DNA from: Taishania pollutisoli
GTDB taxonomy: Bacteria > Bacteroidota > Bacteroidia > Flavobacteriales_D > Crocinitomicaceae
Length of the DNA: 64,000 nucleotides
NCBI RefSeq assembly: GCF_014518315.1
Contig: NZ_JACVEL010000011.1
Coordinates: 1 to 64,000 of the forward strand
Direction of reading: 5' to 3'
The notes beneath the pieces are model-generated. The model made no database searches, was not told the origin of the DNA, and saw nothing but the letters and a program-made list of their open reading frames with translations. The position numbers and the translations under genes were made by a program. Positions 18,302 through 27,376 of the stretch are shown piece after piece (the first letter of the stretch is position 1; every line of letters begins with the position of its first letter).

Positions 18302-19648
18302 GTGGGACAGAGAACCATACGGGTAACAATCATTCTGGGGGTTTTCTCCCTGTTGAGTATCATGATTACGCAGTTCGTCTGGGTGAAAAAATCCATTTCT
18401 GTCCAGGAACGTAACATCGCCATCCAGGAAAAGAAAGACAGCTTAAATCTCATTCAATTTTCCGAACAGGTGCACATCGCGTTGCGCAATACCCTGGAGC
18501 AGATTGCCACCGATATTTCAGATAGTTCGGACTTGTACGGTGCGGTCAAACAGATCAGTACCAATTACTATTCCGTAGACATCAATGAGGATCTACATCC
18601 GTATTACCTGGAAACACTGCTGAAACGGGAGTTTTATACGCAAAACCTCAAACGCAATTTTCAATACGGAATTTACGATTGTTTTACAGATTCCATTGTC
18701 TTCGGAAACCTCATAACCTTCTCAGAAGATTCTTTGTACAATCCGGCAGATGAACAAATGATCGGACGAACATCCGAAACCCTGAAATGGAAGAAAAATG
18801 ACGGACATTACTTTACCGTCTATTTTCCTACCGTGGGAGCCGATTATTACAAGATTGAAAGTGAAGGGCTTTCGTCGTGGTGGTACCTGCTGTTCGTTGG
18901 AATTTTCCCGTTGCTGTTTTTTGCCTATTCCATCAATACCATTCTCAAACAAAAACGGTTGTCGGATATCAAAAATGATTTCATCAACAACATGACACAC
19001 GAGCTGAAAACACCGATTTCCACGATCGGACTTTCGAGTGAAATGCTCATGAAAGGAACAGTCTCGGATAAAGACGATATTCAGCGGTATGCAGGTGTTA
19101 TTTTTAAAGAAAATAAACGGTTGCAGAACCAGGTCGAACGGGTACTCAATATTGCCAAACTGGATAAAGAAAAAGTAGAACTGAAGCGTGAACAGGTCAA
19201 CCTGCACGAATTGCTGGAAGAAGCAAAAGACATGTTTGAATTTAACCAGATGACGCACGGAGGGACAATCAGCCTACAGCTAAATGCGGAGAATGATCAA
19301 ATCCAGGCGGATTCCGTCCACGTTGAAAACGTTGTCTACAATTTATTGGACAATGCAGTGAAGTACTGCAAAGACCAACCTTCCATTTCCCTGGTGACCT
19401 GGAACGATAAAAAGGGAATCTATCTGGAAGTGACCGACAACGGAATTGGAATCAAACGGGAAGATCTGAAAATGATCTTTGATAAGTTTTACCGCGTTTC
19501 AACAGGGAATGTACACGATGTAAAAGGATTCGGATTGGGACTTTACTACGTAAAGCTTGTCGTAGAAGCACATCATGGAACCATTGATGTGAAAAGTAAC
19601 TTCGGAAAAGGAACCTGCTTTAAAATCTGGTTTCCGTTTAACCAGTGA
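18302..19648 (+). CDS. Membrane sensor histidine kinase in operon with a DUF4920 lipoprotein
   Basis: A 448-residue kinase with a periplasmic sensor domain of about 160 residues between two membrane segments (about 8-27 and 193-214). His233 in NNMTHELKTPIS is the phosphoacceptor, followed by N-box NLLDNAVKYC, G1 VTDNGIGI and G2 GFGLGLYYVK. All catalytic boxes are intact. The GTG start is nine bases after the upstream stop. As with the kinase at 9 kb, no response regulator is adjacent; flavobacterial kinases of this type often pair with a distant regulator. The gene on the other side is convergent, its end immediately abutting this stop. Confidence 0.93.
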   Translation: MGQRTIRVTIILGVFSLLSIMITQFVWVKKSISVQERNIAIQEKKDSLNLIQFSEQVHIALRNTLEQIATDISDSSDLYGAVKQISTNYYSVDINEDLHPYYLETLLKREFYTQNLKRNFQYGIYDCFTDSIVFGNLITFSEDSLYNPADEQMIGRTSETLKWKKNDGHYFTVYFPTVGADYYKIESEGLSSWWYLLFVGIFPLLFFAYSINTILKQKRLSDIKNDFINNMTHELKTPISTIGLSSEMLMKGTVSDKDDIQRYAGVIFKENKRLQNQVERVLNIAKLDKEKVELKREQVNLHELLEEAKDMFEFNQMTHGGTISLQLNAENDQIQADSVHVENVVYNLLDNAVKYCKDQPSISLVTWNDKKGIYLEVTDNGIGIKREDLKMIFDKFYRVSTGNVHDVKGFGLGLYYVKLVVEAHHGTIDVKSNFGKGTCFKIWFPFNQ

Positions 19649-20398
19649 TTAGTTGGTTTTACAGTCTTCAGTCGCGCCAGCAGAGGAGGTGCAGCACACC
19701 ATTTCCACGTGTGATTTTTGAGCCGTTCCTGCTGCTTCAATCACATTTATTTCAGGACTAATATACGGAATGCCCAGGTTCAGCCCGCGCAAAATGACCA
19801 GTAAACCTACAACGGTCATGATGTAGGGAACAGCTTTGGAGAATTGAAACCGCCGATGTCCCGATAATTTGGAGGTAAAAAAGACAACGGATAACATCAC
19901 AGGGAGTGTTCCCAATCCAAAAAATGCCATTGCGAGTGCACCTGCGCCGGGAGATCCCTGAATCAATGCATTGGTCAGACCGATAAACACCATTCCGCAT
20001 GGAAGCAGACCGTTTAAAGCACCCAAACCAATCAATTTAAACGGATTGTGTGAGCGAATTACACGCCCGATTCCCCGGCTTATTTGTTGGGTTAATTTTC
20101 CTTCCAGTTTTGATCGTCCCGAAGAAAAGAGTTTATGCCATGCGAGGAAAATCATCAGCAAGCCGGCAGCAATACTCAGCCACTGCAGCCATTGCAGGAG
20201 AGAAAAACTCAAACCAATGCTTCCGATCACAAACCCCAGTATGGAATAAGCTGCGATGCGACCGAAGTTGTATTGTAAGGCACCCGCAAGAATACTGAAA
20301 TTAGATGACCGGTTGACAGGAACGGCCATCGCGATCGGACCACACATTCCAAGGCAATGAAATGCAGAACTAAGGCCGATGATGAATCCGATTAACAT
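19649..20398 (-). CDS. TauE/SafE-family membrane protein with Cys-rich tail
   Basis: A 249-residue inner-membrane protein with about six membrane segments. The signature FHCLGMCGPIAMAVP near the N-terminus and the related LNGLLPCGMVFIGL segment identify the subgroup of TauE/SafE proteins that in many Bacteroidota accompanies cbb3 oxidase assembly genes and is linked to copper handling. The C-terminal tail holds a CC pair and another Cys (MVCCTSSAGATEDC), which could bind metal. No cco genes are visible here, so the oxidase link is not supported locally. The start was taken at ATG 20398 because TACTTTTG lies just upstream at 20425-20432, inside a longer GTG-initiated frame. Confidence 0.8.
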   Translation of the reverse strand: MLIGFIIGLSSAFHCLGMCGPIAMAVPVNRSSNFSILAGALQYNFGRIAAYSILGFVIGSIGLSFSLLQWLQWLSIAAGLLMIFLAWHKLFSSGRSKLEGKLTQQISRGIGRVIRSHNPFKLIGLGALNGLLPCGMVFIGLTNALIQGSPGAGALAMAFFGLGTLPVMLSVVFFTSKLSGHRRFQFSKAVPYIMTVVGLLVILRGLNLGIPYISPEINVIEAAGTAQKSHVEMVCCTSSAGATEDCKTN

Positions 20399-20424
20399 GA
20401 CATGAATACCATTTAATAACACAA

Positions 20425-20432
20425 CAAAAGTA
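20425..20432 (-). promoter_or_regulatory. -7 element of the TauE/SafE gene
   Basis: TACTTTTG on the minus strand matches TAnnTTTG and lies 26 bases before the ATG at 20398, which decides that start over a GTG at 20446. Confidence 0.5.
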
Positions 20433-20536
20433 GATGAACAATTCACCGTAAACTATGACGTAGGTCATGAATCCGGAAAAGTGATCCGATTGATCTAAAA
20501 AAACTGTTAAATGATGGTTTCTAACATAAATCTATG

Positions 20537-20544
20537 TAATTTTG
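20537..20544 (+). promoter_or_regulatory. -7 element of mtaB
   Basis: TAATTTTG matches TAnnTTTG and lies 11 bases before the ATG at 20556. Earlier in-frame ATGs at 20511 and 20514 lie upstream of this element and are unlikely starts. Confidence 0.55.
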
Positions 20545-20555
20545 CAACTTCGGTC

Positions 20556-21878
20556 ATGATTCAATACAAAAAAGTAGCTTTTTATACATTGGGATGTAAA
20601 CTGAATTTTTCAGAAACATCTACCATTTCCCGTCTGTTTGAAGATGCGGGATTTGCAAAGGTGAACTTTGAAGAAACACCGGATATTTATGTCATCAATA
20701 CCTGTTCCGTTACCGAAAATGCAGATAAAAAATGCAAGCAGCTGGTCAAACGTGCTTTGAAAATTAACCCGGATGCTTTCGTTGCAATCATTGGGTGTTT
20801 CGCACAGTTGAAACCACAGGAAATCAGTGAAATTCCCGGAGTTGACCTGGTATTGGGAGCCAATGAGAAATTCAACCTGCTGGATTACATCGATGGAACA
20901 CTGGCAAAGAAAGAAACGGCAGCAGTGGCTTTTGATAACATTAAACAGGCAAAAGAATTTGTTCCCGCATTTTCATTTGGTGACAGAACGCGTTCGTTCC
21001 TGAAAGTACAGGACGGATGTGATTACTTTTGTACATTTTGTACCATTCCGCTGGCGCGCGGAAAAAGCCGGAATGCAACGATTGCAAAAACAGTAAAAGA
21101 AGCTTATAAAATTGCTGAAACAGCTATTAAGGAAGTTGTACTGACAGGGGTCAATATCGGTGATTTCGGACAAGGAGGTGAAGAAAATTTCTTTGGATTG
21201 ATCAAAGAACTGGATAAAATTCAGGGGATTGACCGGTACCGCATCTCATCGATCGAACCCAATCTGCTGACCAATGAAATCATTCATTTCAGTTTGGAGG
21301 AATCACAGCACTTTGTTCCCCATTTTCATATTCCGCTCCAATCAGGTTCCAATAAATTGCTACAGAAAATGCGCCGCAAATACCTGCGTGAACTGTATGC
21401 CGAACGCGTTGCTTACATCAAAGAGTTGCGCCCTGATTGCTGCATCGGAGTAGATGTCATTGTCGGATTTCCGGGAGAAACGGATGAAGATTTTATGGAT
21501 ACCGTGAATTTCCTGAAAGACCTGGATATCTCTTACCTGCACGTATTCACTTATTCCGAGCGGGCAAACACAACTGCTGTTAAATTGGGAGAGCCTGTTC
21601 CGATGAATGTCAGAAGAGAGCGTAGCAACCAGTTACACATCCTTTCCGATAAGAAAAAACGTAAATTCTACGAAGAAAACATAGGAACAGTGAGAACTGT
21701 TTTATTTGAACAGGAAGAAGACATGGGAGTCATGTTCGGATTTACGGAAAACTACGTAAAAGTAAAATTTCCATACGATGCGTCCATGACCAATACGTTT
21801 CAAACCATTCGTCTGACTGAAATCGACCGGGATGGAATTTTTAAGTGTGAACTCCTTTATGAAGTAGTGAATGAATAA
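20556..21878 (+). CDS. mtaB: tRNA t6A37 methylthiotransferase MtaB
   Basis: A radical-SAM enzyme that converts t6A to ms2t6A at position 37 of tRNAs reading ANN codons. The 440-residue protein has the N-terminal UPF0004 domain with its three cluster cysteines (FYTLGCKLNFSE, NTCSVTENADKKC, IIGCFAQL), the radical-SAM triad CDYFCTFC, and a C-terminal TRAM-like domain. The GCKLN pattern and PLARGKSR segment favour MtaB over MiaB or RimO. The start is set by the promoter element at 20537. The next gene overlaps by eight bases, so a shared message is likely even though the functions look unrelated. Confidence 0.93.
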   Translation: MIQYKKVAFYTLGCKLNFSETSTISRLFEDAGFAKVNFEETPDIYVINTCSVTENADKKCKQLVKRALKINPDAFVAIIGCFAQLKPQEISEIPGVDLVLGANEKFNLLDYIDGTLAKKETAAVAFDNIKQAKEFVPAFSFGDRTRSFLKVQDGCDYFCTFCTIPLARGKSRNATIAKTVKEAYKIAETAIKEVVLTGVNIGDFGQGGEENFFGLIKELDKIQGIDRYRISSIEPNLLTNEIIHFSLEESQHFVPHFHIPLQSGSNKLLQKMRRKYLRELYAERVAYIKELRPDCCIGVDVIVGFPGETDEDFMDTVNFLKDLDISYLHVFTYSERANTTAVKLGEPVPMNVRRERSNQLHILSDKKKRKFYEENIGTVRTVLFEQEEDMGVMFGFTENYVKVKFPYDASMTNTFQTIRLTEIDRDGIFKCELLYEVVNE

Positions 21879-23256
21879 ATCCGTTCAGACCAGTTACTAC
21901 TTCATTTTCCTTTTTGTATTTACTTATGTGATCATCCGGGCAGCCGTACTGGGAATTACTCACGATGAAGCGCTTACATACCAAATTATCAATGGCGATG
22001 AAGCTTATCGTGCGACCGCCAATAATCATTGGTTAAATACGCAATTGAGTACTGTTGTAACCTCGCTGTTCGGAGCGAAAGAATTCTTTTTAAGATTGCC
22101 GAACGTATTGTTCTTTGTTGTATTCTGGTGGTTTTTATACCGGATTGCAAAGCAATTTGTGAGTTCTTCCTACATGCAACTGACACTGCTCTTCTTCCTG
22201 TGCTGTAACCCCTTTTTGTTGGATTTCTTCTCCTTGTGCAGAGGATATGGAATTTCGGTCGCATGTAGTGTAGCATCGGTATACTACCTTTTGAAAATCG
22301 TCAACTTGCAGGAGCGCGCAACAGGTCGTGATTACTTGCTGACTTCCTTGTTCTCTGTTTTTGCGTTAAGTGCAAACCTGAATACACTCAACTATTTTCT
22401 GATTGCGCAAGGTGTATTGTTGGTGTTTTTTATCCGGTGGCAACTTCAAAACCGGCTGAAGTGGATCCTGATTCTGAGTGTTATCTGTGTCGCATCACTT
22501 TACATTTCGTTGGAACAACTCTTTTTCCTGAAAAATAAAAATGAATTGTATTTCGGAACAAATCGATTCATCTCGACAATTGATAATGTGCTGTATTCCG
22601 GATTTTATACATTGAATCCTTTTCGCGGAATAGAATTCATGAGGTATGCCTTGTTTTCAGTACTGTTGATTGCTTGTTTTGCAGCGATCAGAAACAGGAA
22701 ATTATACAGCGTTGGAACGGTTTTGCTGATTGTTGTTTTTCTTATTGTTTCCGGACTGATATTGGAGCATTACCTCTTTGATGCGCTGTATCCTACCAAC
22801 CGGACCTCTCTGTACATGTATCCGATTCTCGTCCTTGCAATTGTACTGAATCTGGATGCCATCAGAAGTAAAATAACGAACCTGTTGCTATTGACTTGTT
22901 CCGTTGCTTATGTGTTTATAAACCTTTCTGCGATCAATTTTTCTAAAACGGTTACCTGGGCAGAGGATCAACATGTGAAACAGGCGGTTCTCCGGGTAAA
23001 GAAAGACATACAAGACAGGGAGCAGCATACGCTGAGCGCATCATGGATTTATAAGCCGATCATTAACTATTACAGGAGAGAATACGGGATTCCGGTAACT
23101 CCCGTCGTTGCAGATGGTGTGACCAATGAATCGGAATACATAATTACACAACAATTTGTTCCTCTTGGAGAAGGAATCACGATAGATGGCACCCACATTC
23201 TACTTGATCACCGTCAGGAATGTGGATTGGCATTGAGAAAAAGAAAAAATAAATAA
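21871..23256 (+). CDS. GT-C-type glycosyltransferase-like membrane protein
   Basis: A 461-residue protein with about ten membrane segments. The first periplasmic loop carries the acidic pair in LGITHDEALTYQ, which resembles the catalytic DE motif of the PMT/ArnT branch of GT-C enzymes that use polyprenyl-phosphate sugars. The C-terminal soluble part is short. The acceptor cannot be told from sequence. It overlaps mtaB by eight bases, an arrangement without evident functional meaning. Repeats fill the region after it. It could instead be a non-enzymatic member of the family. Confidence 0.75.
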   Translation: MNKSVQTSYYFIFLFVFTYVIIRAAVLGITHDEALTYQIINGDEAYRATANNHWLNTQLSTVVTSLFGAKEFFLRLPNVLFFVVFWWFLYRIAKQFVSSSYMQLTLLFFLCCNPFLLDFFSLCRGYGISVACSVASVYYLLKIVNLQERATGRDYLLTSLFSVFALSANLNTLNYFLIAQGVLLVFFIRWQLQNRLKWILILSVICVASLYISLEQLFFLKNKNELYFGTNRFISTIDNVLYSGFYTLNPFRGIEFMRYALFSVLLIACFAAIRNRKLYSVGTVLLIVVFLIVSGLILEHYLFDALYPTNRTSLYMYPILVLAIVLNLDAIRSKITNLLLLTCSVAYVFINLSAINFSKTVTWAEDQHVKQAVLRVKKDIQDREQHTLSASWIYKPIINYYRREYGIPVTPVVADGVTNESEYIITQQFVPLGEGITIDGTHILLDHRQECGLALRKRKNK

Positions 23257-23287
23257 ACAGAAACCGATTGCATCAACATCCAACCAT

Positions 23288-23560
23288 CCCTTTGCGCCTT
23301 CGCATCTTTGCGAGCCATCAAGTAACATTCTCAAAACGTTCTCCTCACAATCTTTTCCCAACCAATACTTCTTACCGTTACACCCTCTACTTCTAATTTT
23401 GTACTCATCCCTTTGCGTCTTCGCGTCTTTGCGAGCCATCAAGTAACATTCCCAAAACGTTCTCCTCACAATCTTTTCCCAACCAATACTTCTTACCGGT
23501 ATACCTTTTACTTCTATTTTGTACTCATCTCCATGCGCCTTTGCGAGCTAATTTCCCATG
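23288..23560. repeat. Tandem repeat with a 121-bp period
   Basis: CCCTTTGCG followed by a TTTGCGAGCCATCAAGTAAC segment occurs at 23288 and again at 23409. The intervening sequence (AACGTTCTCCTCACAATC, AACCAATACTTCTTACC) is nearly identical, and a third degenerate start is near 23529. It fills the space between the membrane protein and the convergent glycosyltransferase. It shares its GC-rich core with the 198-bp array at 50.9-52.3 kb. No coding capacity is conserved. Confidence 0.85.
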
Positions 23561-23595
23561 CACCTTAGTGAGAAATACAATAATACTCCCAAATT

Positions 23596-24582
23596 TTACA
23601 CCCAAAATGCATCCTTCCCGATCTGATACCCCTTCAACTCAATAAACGTACGTATTTCATCCAGTTTTTCAGGATAGCGCGCAATCAACACAATCGAATC
23701 ATTGATTGTGTCAGGAGACAAGACCGTTTGCCCAAACAGAGGAGTCGTATACTTTTCAAAATGTAAATCATATAGATTAAACGGACGACCAGTATCCATC
23801 AACAATTCCGCACACAACTTTCCCTTGATTCCCATCCCTACGATCCCGATCGAAGAAACGTCCGGATACGTTCGGATCAGCCAATGTATCTTCAGATGAA
23901 AAAAAGCACGTTGCTGATAATTCTCTGAATTTCGGGATGTACGTAACGGATGCTCACGCCACAAAAGTGTCACTTCATCCAACCCGGAAATTTGAAACCC
24001 GTGTTGCATCCATTTAAAACATAAATCGTAATCTTCTGGATAAGATAAATTTTCGAGTAACCCGTATTCTCTGAATTCCTCCGTTCTTCCCATCCAGTTC
24101 GGAGAAGCAACAATACATTCCCGGTAAATATGATCATAAAAATCAGTACGAACCACCCGTTCATTCAGCCAGTTCTCATATTTTTGATACCCTTCTGAAA
24201 CAAATTCTGCTGAAAAATAACGGACTTTTCCGGTTACAATTGCTTTCTCAGGAAGTAAGTCAAGAGCAGCCACCATCCGCTGTAACCGGTATTCGGGCAT
24301 GATATCATCTGCATCCATTCGCGTGAGATACATTCCCCTTACCTCGCTAAAAGCCAGTTGCAATGCAGGAATAATTCCCTGCCCGTGATTGCGAAAAAGA
24401 CGAATCCTTGCGTCTGATAAAGCGATGTGCGCAACAAGCGAATGAGAATCATCTTCTGAATGATCATCTACAATGACTAATTCCCATTCTTCCAGCGTTT
24501 GTTTTTGAACACTCTCAATCGTTTCAGCAACCCATTCCGAAGCATTTTTCATCGGGAGAATAATCGAAACAACCGGATTCAT
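23596..24582 (-). CDS. Family 2 glycosyltransferase with C-terminal Rossmann-like domain
   Basis: A 328-residue cytoplasmic protein. The N-terminal GT-A domain begins VSIILPMKNASEWVAETIES and has VIVDDHSEDDS and the metal-binding MDADDI; DLCFKWMQHGF and LLWREHPL complete a GT2 pattern. From about residue 240 a second domain starts with GIVGMGIKGKL, a GxGxxG nucleotide-binding turn, and ends at the C-terminus about 80 residues later, too short for a full dehydrogenase. The sugar and acceptor are unknown. The downstream side of the neighbouring repeat and pcrA upstream offer no glycan-cluster context. Confidence 0.87.
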   Translation of the reverse strand: MNPVVSIILPMKNASEWVAETIESVQKQTLEEWELVIVDDHSEDDSHSLVAHIALSDARIRLFRNHGQGIIPALQLAFSEVRGMYLTRMDADDIMPEYRLQRMVAALDLLPEKAIVTGKVRYFSAEFVSEGYQKYENWLNERVVRTDFYDHIYRECIVASPNWMGRTEEFREYGLLENLSYPEDYDLCFKWMQHGFQISGLDEVTLLWREHPLRTSRNSENYQQRAFFHLKIHWLIRTYPDVSSIGIVGMGIKGKLCAELLMDTGRPFNLYDLHFEKYTTPLFGQTVLSPDTINDSIVLIARYPEKLDEIRTFIELKGYQIGKDAFWV

Positions 24583-24618
24583 ATTGAATGAGATAAAGAA
24601 TAAAAACAGTGTGACCGA

Positions 24619-26940
24619 TTAATCAACGACCGTCAGATTGGCGAAACGCAGTAAAATATTTTTAGCCCCGTGATGCGGGAAGAAAATAGTTGCTTTCTTA
24701 TCTGGCCCTTGTCCTTCTATTTTCGTTACCTTTCCTTTTCCGAAACGGTCGTGTAGCACATTGTAACCGACTTTCAGATCGGAGGTGTCTGCTTTTCCTC
24801 CCGTTGCCTGAGAAACAGGTTTCATGTTTTGTACTTCAGCAGCCGGACGTTGAGAAACGCTTCCCAATGAACGGTTTAAACCGCCTCCCGTCGTTCCGAA
24901 TCCACCCCCCAGAGGGCGACCTGTATTCAGCGAACGTCCCGGACCGCGCTGAGGTGTTTCGAAGTGAAGAAATTTCGGGTTGATCTCATCAATGAACCGG
25001 CTCGGTTCGGAAGTTGTCAGCGAACCCCATTGAAAGCGGGAAGCAGCATACGTAAGTGTACAACTTTTCATGGCACGTGTTACCGCAACGTAAAACAAAC
25101 GCCGTTCTTCTTCCGTTTCTGTCCGTGATTGTAGTGCCATCTGAGAAGGGAACAGGTTCTCCTCCAGGCCGACCAGGAATACATGCGTAAATTCCAATCC
25201 TTTACTGGAGTGAATGGTCATCATCGTCACATGATTGCGATCATCTCCTTTGTCTTCGTCTGCGTCGGTGAGCAATGCCACGTCGATCATAAATTCCGCG
25301 AGACTTGCGGATTCTCCTTCTTCCTTGGAAACCGTAAATTCTTTTAACCCGGCCAGTAATTCTTCAATGTTCTGGTAGCGTTCCACTTCTTCCGGTCCTT
25401 TCTCTTTTTCAGCATACAGGTCCTTTAGAATACCACTCGATTTGGCAATGTGCTGTCCCAGATCGTATGCATTTAATTTTTCCAATTGTGCGGAAAAACT
25501 ACGAATCATTGTAGCAAATTCTTCAATTTTATGACGGGTCGAACCGTTCATCTGCACAGGATACTGATCCATATTTGTAATCACATCCCAGATCGGTAAT
25601 CCGTAGGTAGTGGATGCGATCACAATGTTTTCAATCGTTGTTTTCCCGATTCCGCGCTTCGGATAATTGATCACCCGTTTGAATGCCTCTTCATCCCGGT
25701 GATTGGTTGTCAGTCGAAAATAGGCGAGTAAATCCTTGATTTCTTTCCGCTGGTAAAAGGACAAACCACCATAAATCTTATAGGGAATATTCAATTTGCG
25801 CAAGGCTTCCTCAAAAGAACGCGACTGGCGATTGGTGCGGTACAAAATGGCAAAATCATTGAAGGAACAACCCTCCTGTGATTTGATGTCAAACAAGCGA
25901 TTGGCTACCAGTTTCCCTTCCTCATTATCCGTTAGTGTGCGAACAACATTCAGCAATTGTCCTTCGTCGTTATCCGTCCACACATCTTTTTTGATTTGAT
26001 CAATGTTGCGGGAAATCACACTGTTGGCAGCATCTACAATATTTTTAGTGCTACGGTAATTTTGTTCCAGTTTGAACAGTTTAAAATCCGGATAATCTTT
26101 TTTGAAATTCAGGATGTTTTGAATATTTGCACCGCGGAAAGAATAGATACTTTGGGCATCGTCACCAACTACACAAAGATTTTCATACGCTGCAGCCAGC
26201 ATTTTTACAATCATGTATTGTGCATAATTCGTATCCTGGTACTCATCTACCAGAATGTATTTGAATTTTTGCTGATAGTAACCCAGAACGTCCGGAAAAT
26301 CGCGTAGCAAAACATAGGTTTGGTATAACAAATCATCAAAATCCATTGCCCCGGATTTAAAACAACGGGTGGAATAGGCTTTGTAAATACGTCCCAGTTC
26401 CGGTCGGCGTGCCATCCTGTCTTCGGTCATGATTTCTTCGTTTTGCAGGTATTCATCTGCTGAAACCAAGTTGTTTTTTGCCGTTGAAATCCGTCCCAGA
26501 ACCGTACTTGGTTTGTATGTTTTATCATCCAGCTTCAACTCCTTGATCACATCTTTAATCAGACTTTTAGAATCTTGTGTATCGTAGATGGTGAAATTGA
26601 CAGGATACCCGATACGATCTGCATTGAACCGCAATATACGTGAAAAAACAGAGTGAAACGTTCCCATTGTCAGGTGTTTCGCTTCACTGGCACCATAATG
26701 CCCCATCGCTCCGGACGAACTGATCTTTGCAATCCGTTCCTGCATTTCTTTGGCTGCTTTATTGGTAAAGGTCAGGGCAAGGATATTGAACGGGTCAACA
26801 CCTTGTTCCATCATGTAGGCAATCCGAAAGGTAAGAACACGGGTTTTCCCGGAACCGGCTCCGGCAATAACCATGGTAGGTCCGTAAATATTTTCTACAG
26901 CTGCACGCTGACTGGGGTTCAATCCGTCTAAATAACTCAT
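24619..26940 (-). CDS. pcrA: UvrD/PcrA-type ATP-dependent DNA helicase
   Basis: A 773-residue SF1A 3'-5' helicase used in repair and replication fork maintenance. All motifs are present: Q LNPSQRAAV, I AGAGSGKTRVL, II VDEYQDTN, III GDDAQSIYSFRGA, IV LEQNYRST, V MTIHSSKGLEFTHV, VI VAVTRAMKSC. The C-terminal Tudor-like domain (VLHDRFGKGKVTKIEGQG) is the RNA-polymerase-contacting region in PcrA and UvrD. A Gly/Arg-rich linker precedes it. The start was set at MSYLDGLNPSQ; a longer frame upstream begins with 30 residues lying across the promoter. Confidence 0.95.
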   Translation of the reverse strand: MSYLDGLNPSQRAAVENIYGPTMVIAGAGSGKTRVLTFRIAYMMEQGVDPFNILALTFTNKAAKEMQERIAKISSSGAMGHYGASEAKHLTMGTFHSVFSRILRFNADRIGYPVNFTIYDTQDSKSLIKDVIKELKLDDKTYKPSTVLGRISTAKNNLVSADEYLQNEEIMTEDRMARRPELGRIYKAYSTRCFKSGAMDFDDLLYQTYVLLRDFPDVLGYYQQKFKYILVDEYQDTNYAQYMIVKMLAAAYENLCVVGDDAQSIYSFRGANIQNILNFKKDYPDFKLFKLEQNYRSTKNIVDAANSVISRNIDQIKKDVWTDNDEGQLLNVVRTLTDNEEGKLVANRLFDIKSQEGCSFNDFAILYRTNRQSRSFEEALRKLNIPYKIYGGLSFYQRKEIKDLLAYFRLTTNHRDEEAFKRVINYPKRGIGKTTIENIVIASTTYGLPIWDVITNMDQYPVQMNGSTRHKIEEFATMIRSFSAQLEKLNAYDLGQHIAKSSGILKDLYAEKEKGPEEVERYQNIEELLAGLKEFTVSKEEGESASLAEFMIDVALLTDADEDKGDDRNHVTMMTIHSSKGLEFTHVFLVGLEENLFPSQMALQSRTETEEERRLFYVAVTRAMKSCTLTYAASRFQWGSLTTSEPSRFIDEINPKFLHFETPQRGPGRSLNTGRPLGGGFGTTGGGLNRSLGSVSQRPAAEVQNMKPVSQATGGKADTSDLKVGYNVLHDRFGKGKVTKIEGQGPDKKATIFFPHHGAKNILLRFANLTVVD

Positions 26941-26986
26941 TTGTTGTTGAAAATTTGACTGTAACGATGTGCAAATCGAAGTTGTA

Positions 26987-26994
26987 CAAAGATA
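26987..26994 (-). promoter_or_regulatory. -7 element of pcrA
   Basis: TATCTTTG on the minus strand matches TAnnTTTG, 46 bases before the ATG at 26940. Confidence 0.5.
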
Positions 26995-27049
26995 CGTAAA
27001 AAATAGAATCGTCTTACGGTTGAAAATCAAGGTGGTTGGGACAGGATAA

Positions 27050-27096
27050 TTACACGTGTGAAAAATGTAAAAAAAATACGTGTAAAATTAATTTTG
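27050..27096 (+). promoter_or_regulatory. Promoter and candidate operator of the PIN toxin-antitoxin operon
   Basis: The -7 element TAATTTTG is at 27089-27096. Upstream, TTACACGT at 27050-27057 and ACGTGTAA at 27078-27085 form a perfect 8-bp inverted repeat 20 bases apart, and the first arm also lies in the palindrome ACACGTGT at 27052-27059. The dyad spans the -33 region, the expected place for autorepression by the antitoxin or the complex. Confidence 0.5.
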
Positions 27097-27124
27097 CATC
27101 TTTACAGGTAAAATAATTAGGAGT

Positions 27125-27376
27125 ATGAATACGAAATTGACATTAACGATCGAGCAATCTGTTATTGAAAAGGCAAAAAAATACGCCCGCGAAAAAGAAA
27201 GAAGCCTGTCTGACTTAATTGAAAATTACATGAAGGCATTGATTGAGGAAGAACCTAAAGGGGCAAATAAGAAAGAAACACCAATTGTCAAATTGTTGAG
27301 AGGTTCTTTTAAAATGCCGAAAAATTTTGATGCTAAAAAGGAATTAACAGATCGTTTGTCTGAAAAATATTTGTGA
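27125..27376 (+). CDS. Antitoxin of a VapBC-like pair (DUF6364-like)
   Basis: An 83-residue protein whose first 45 residues resemble a ribbon-helix-helix DNA-binding domain (NTKLTLTIEQSVIEKAKKYA, then RSLSDLIENYMKAL), followed by a charged C-terminal tail that would wrap the toxin. This is the standard antitoxin design. Its TGA overlaps the ATG of the toxin as TGATG. The dyad before its promoter is a likely binding site. The family name is recalled from similar proteins and not checked. Confidence 0.8.
   Translation: MNTKLTLTIEQSVIEKAKKYAREKERSLSDLIENYMKALIEEEPKGANKKETPIVKLLRGSFKMPKNFDAKKELTDRLSEKYL

Noticed and set aside
23200-23469. Minus-strand frame of 89 codons across the 121-bp repeat
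   Set aside because: The peptide repeats because the DNA repeats; a period of 121 bases is not a multiple of three, so the frame shifts between copies.
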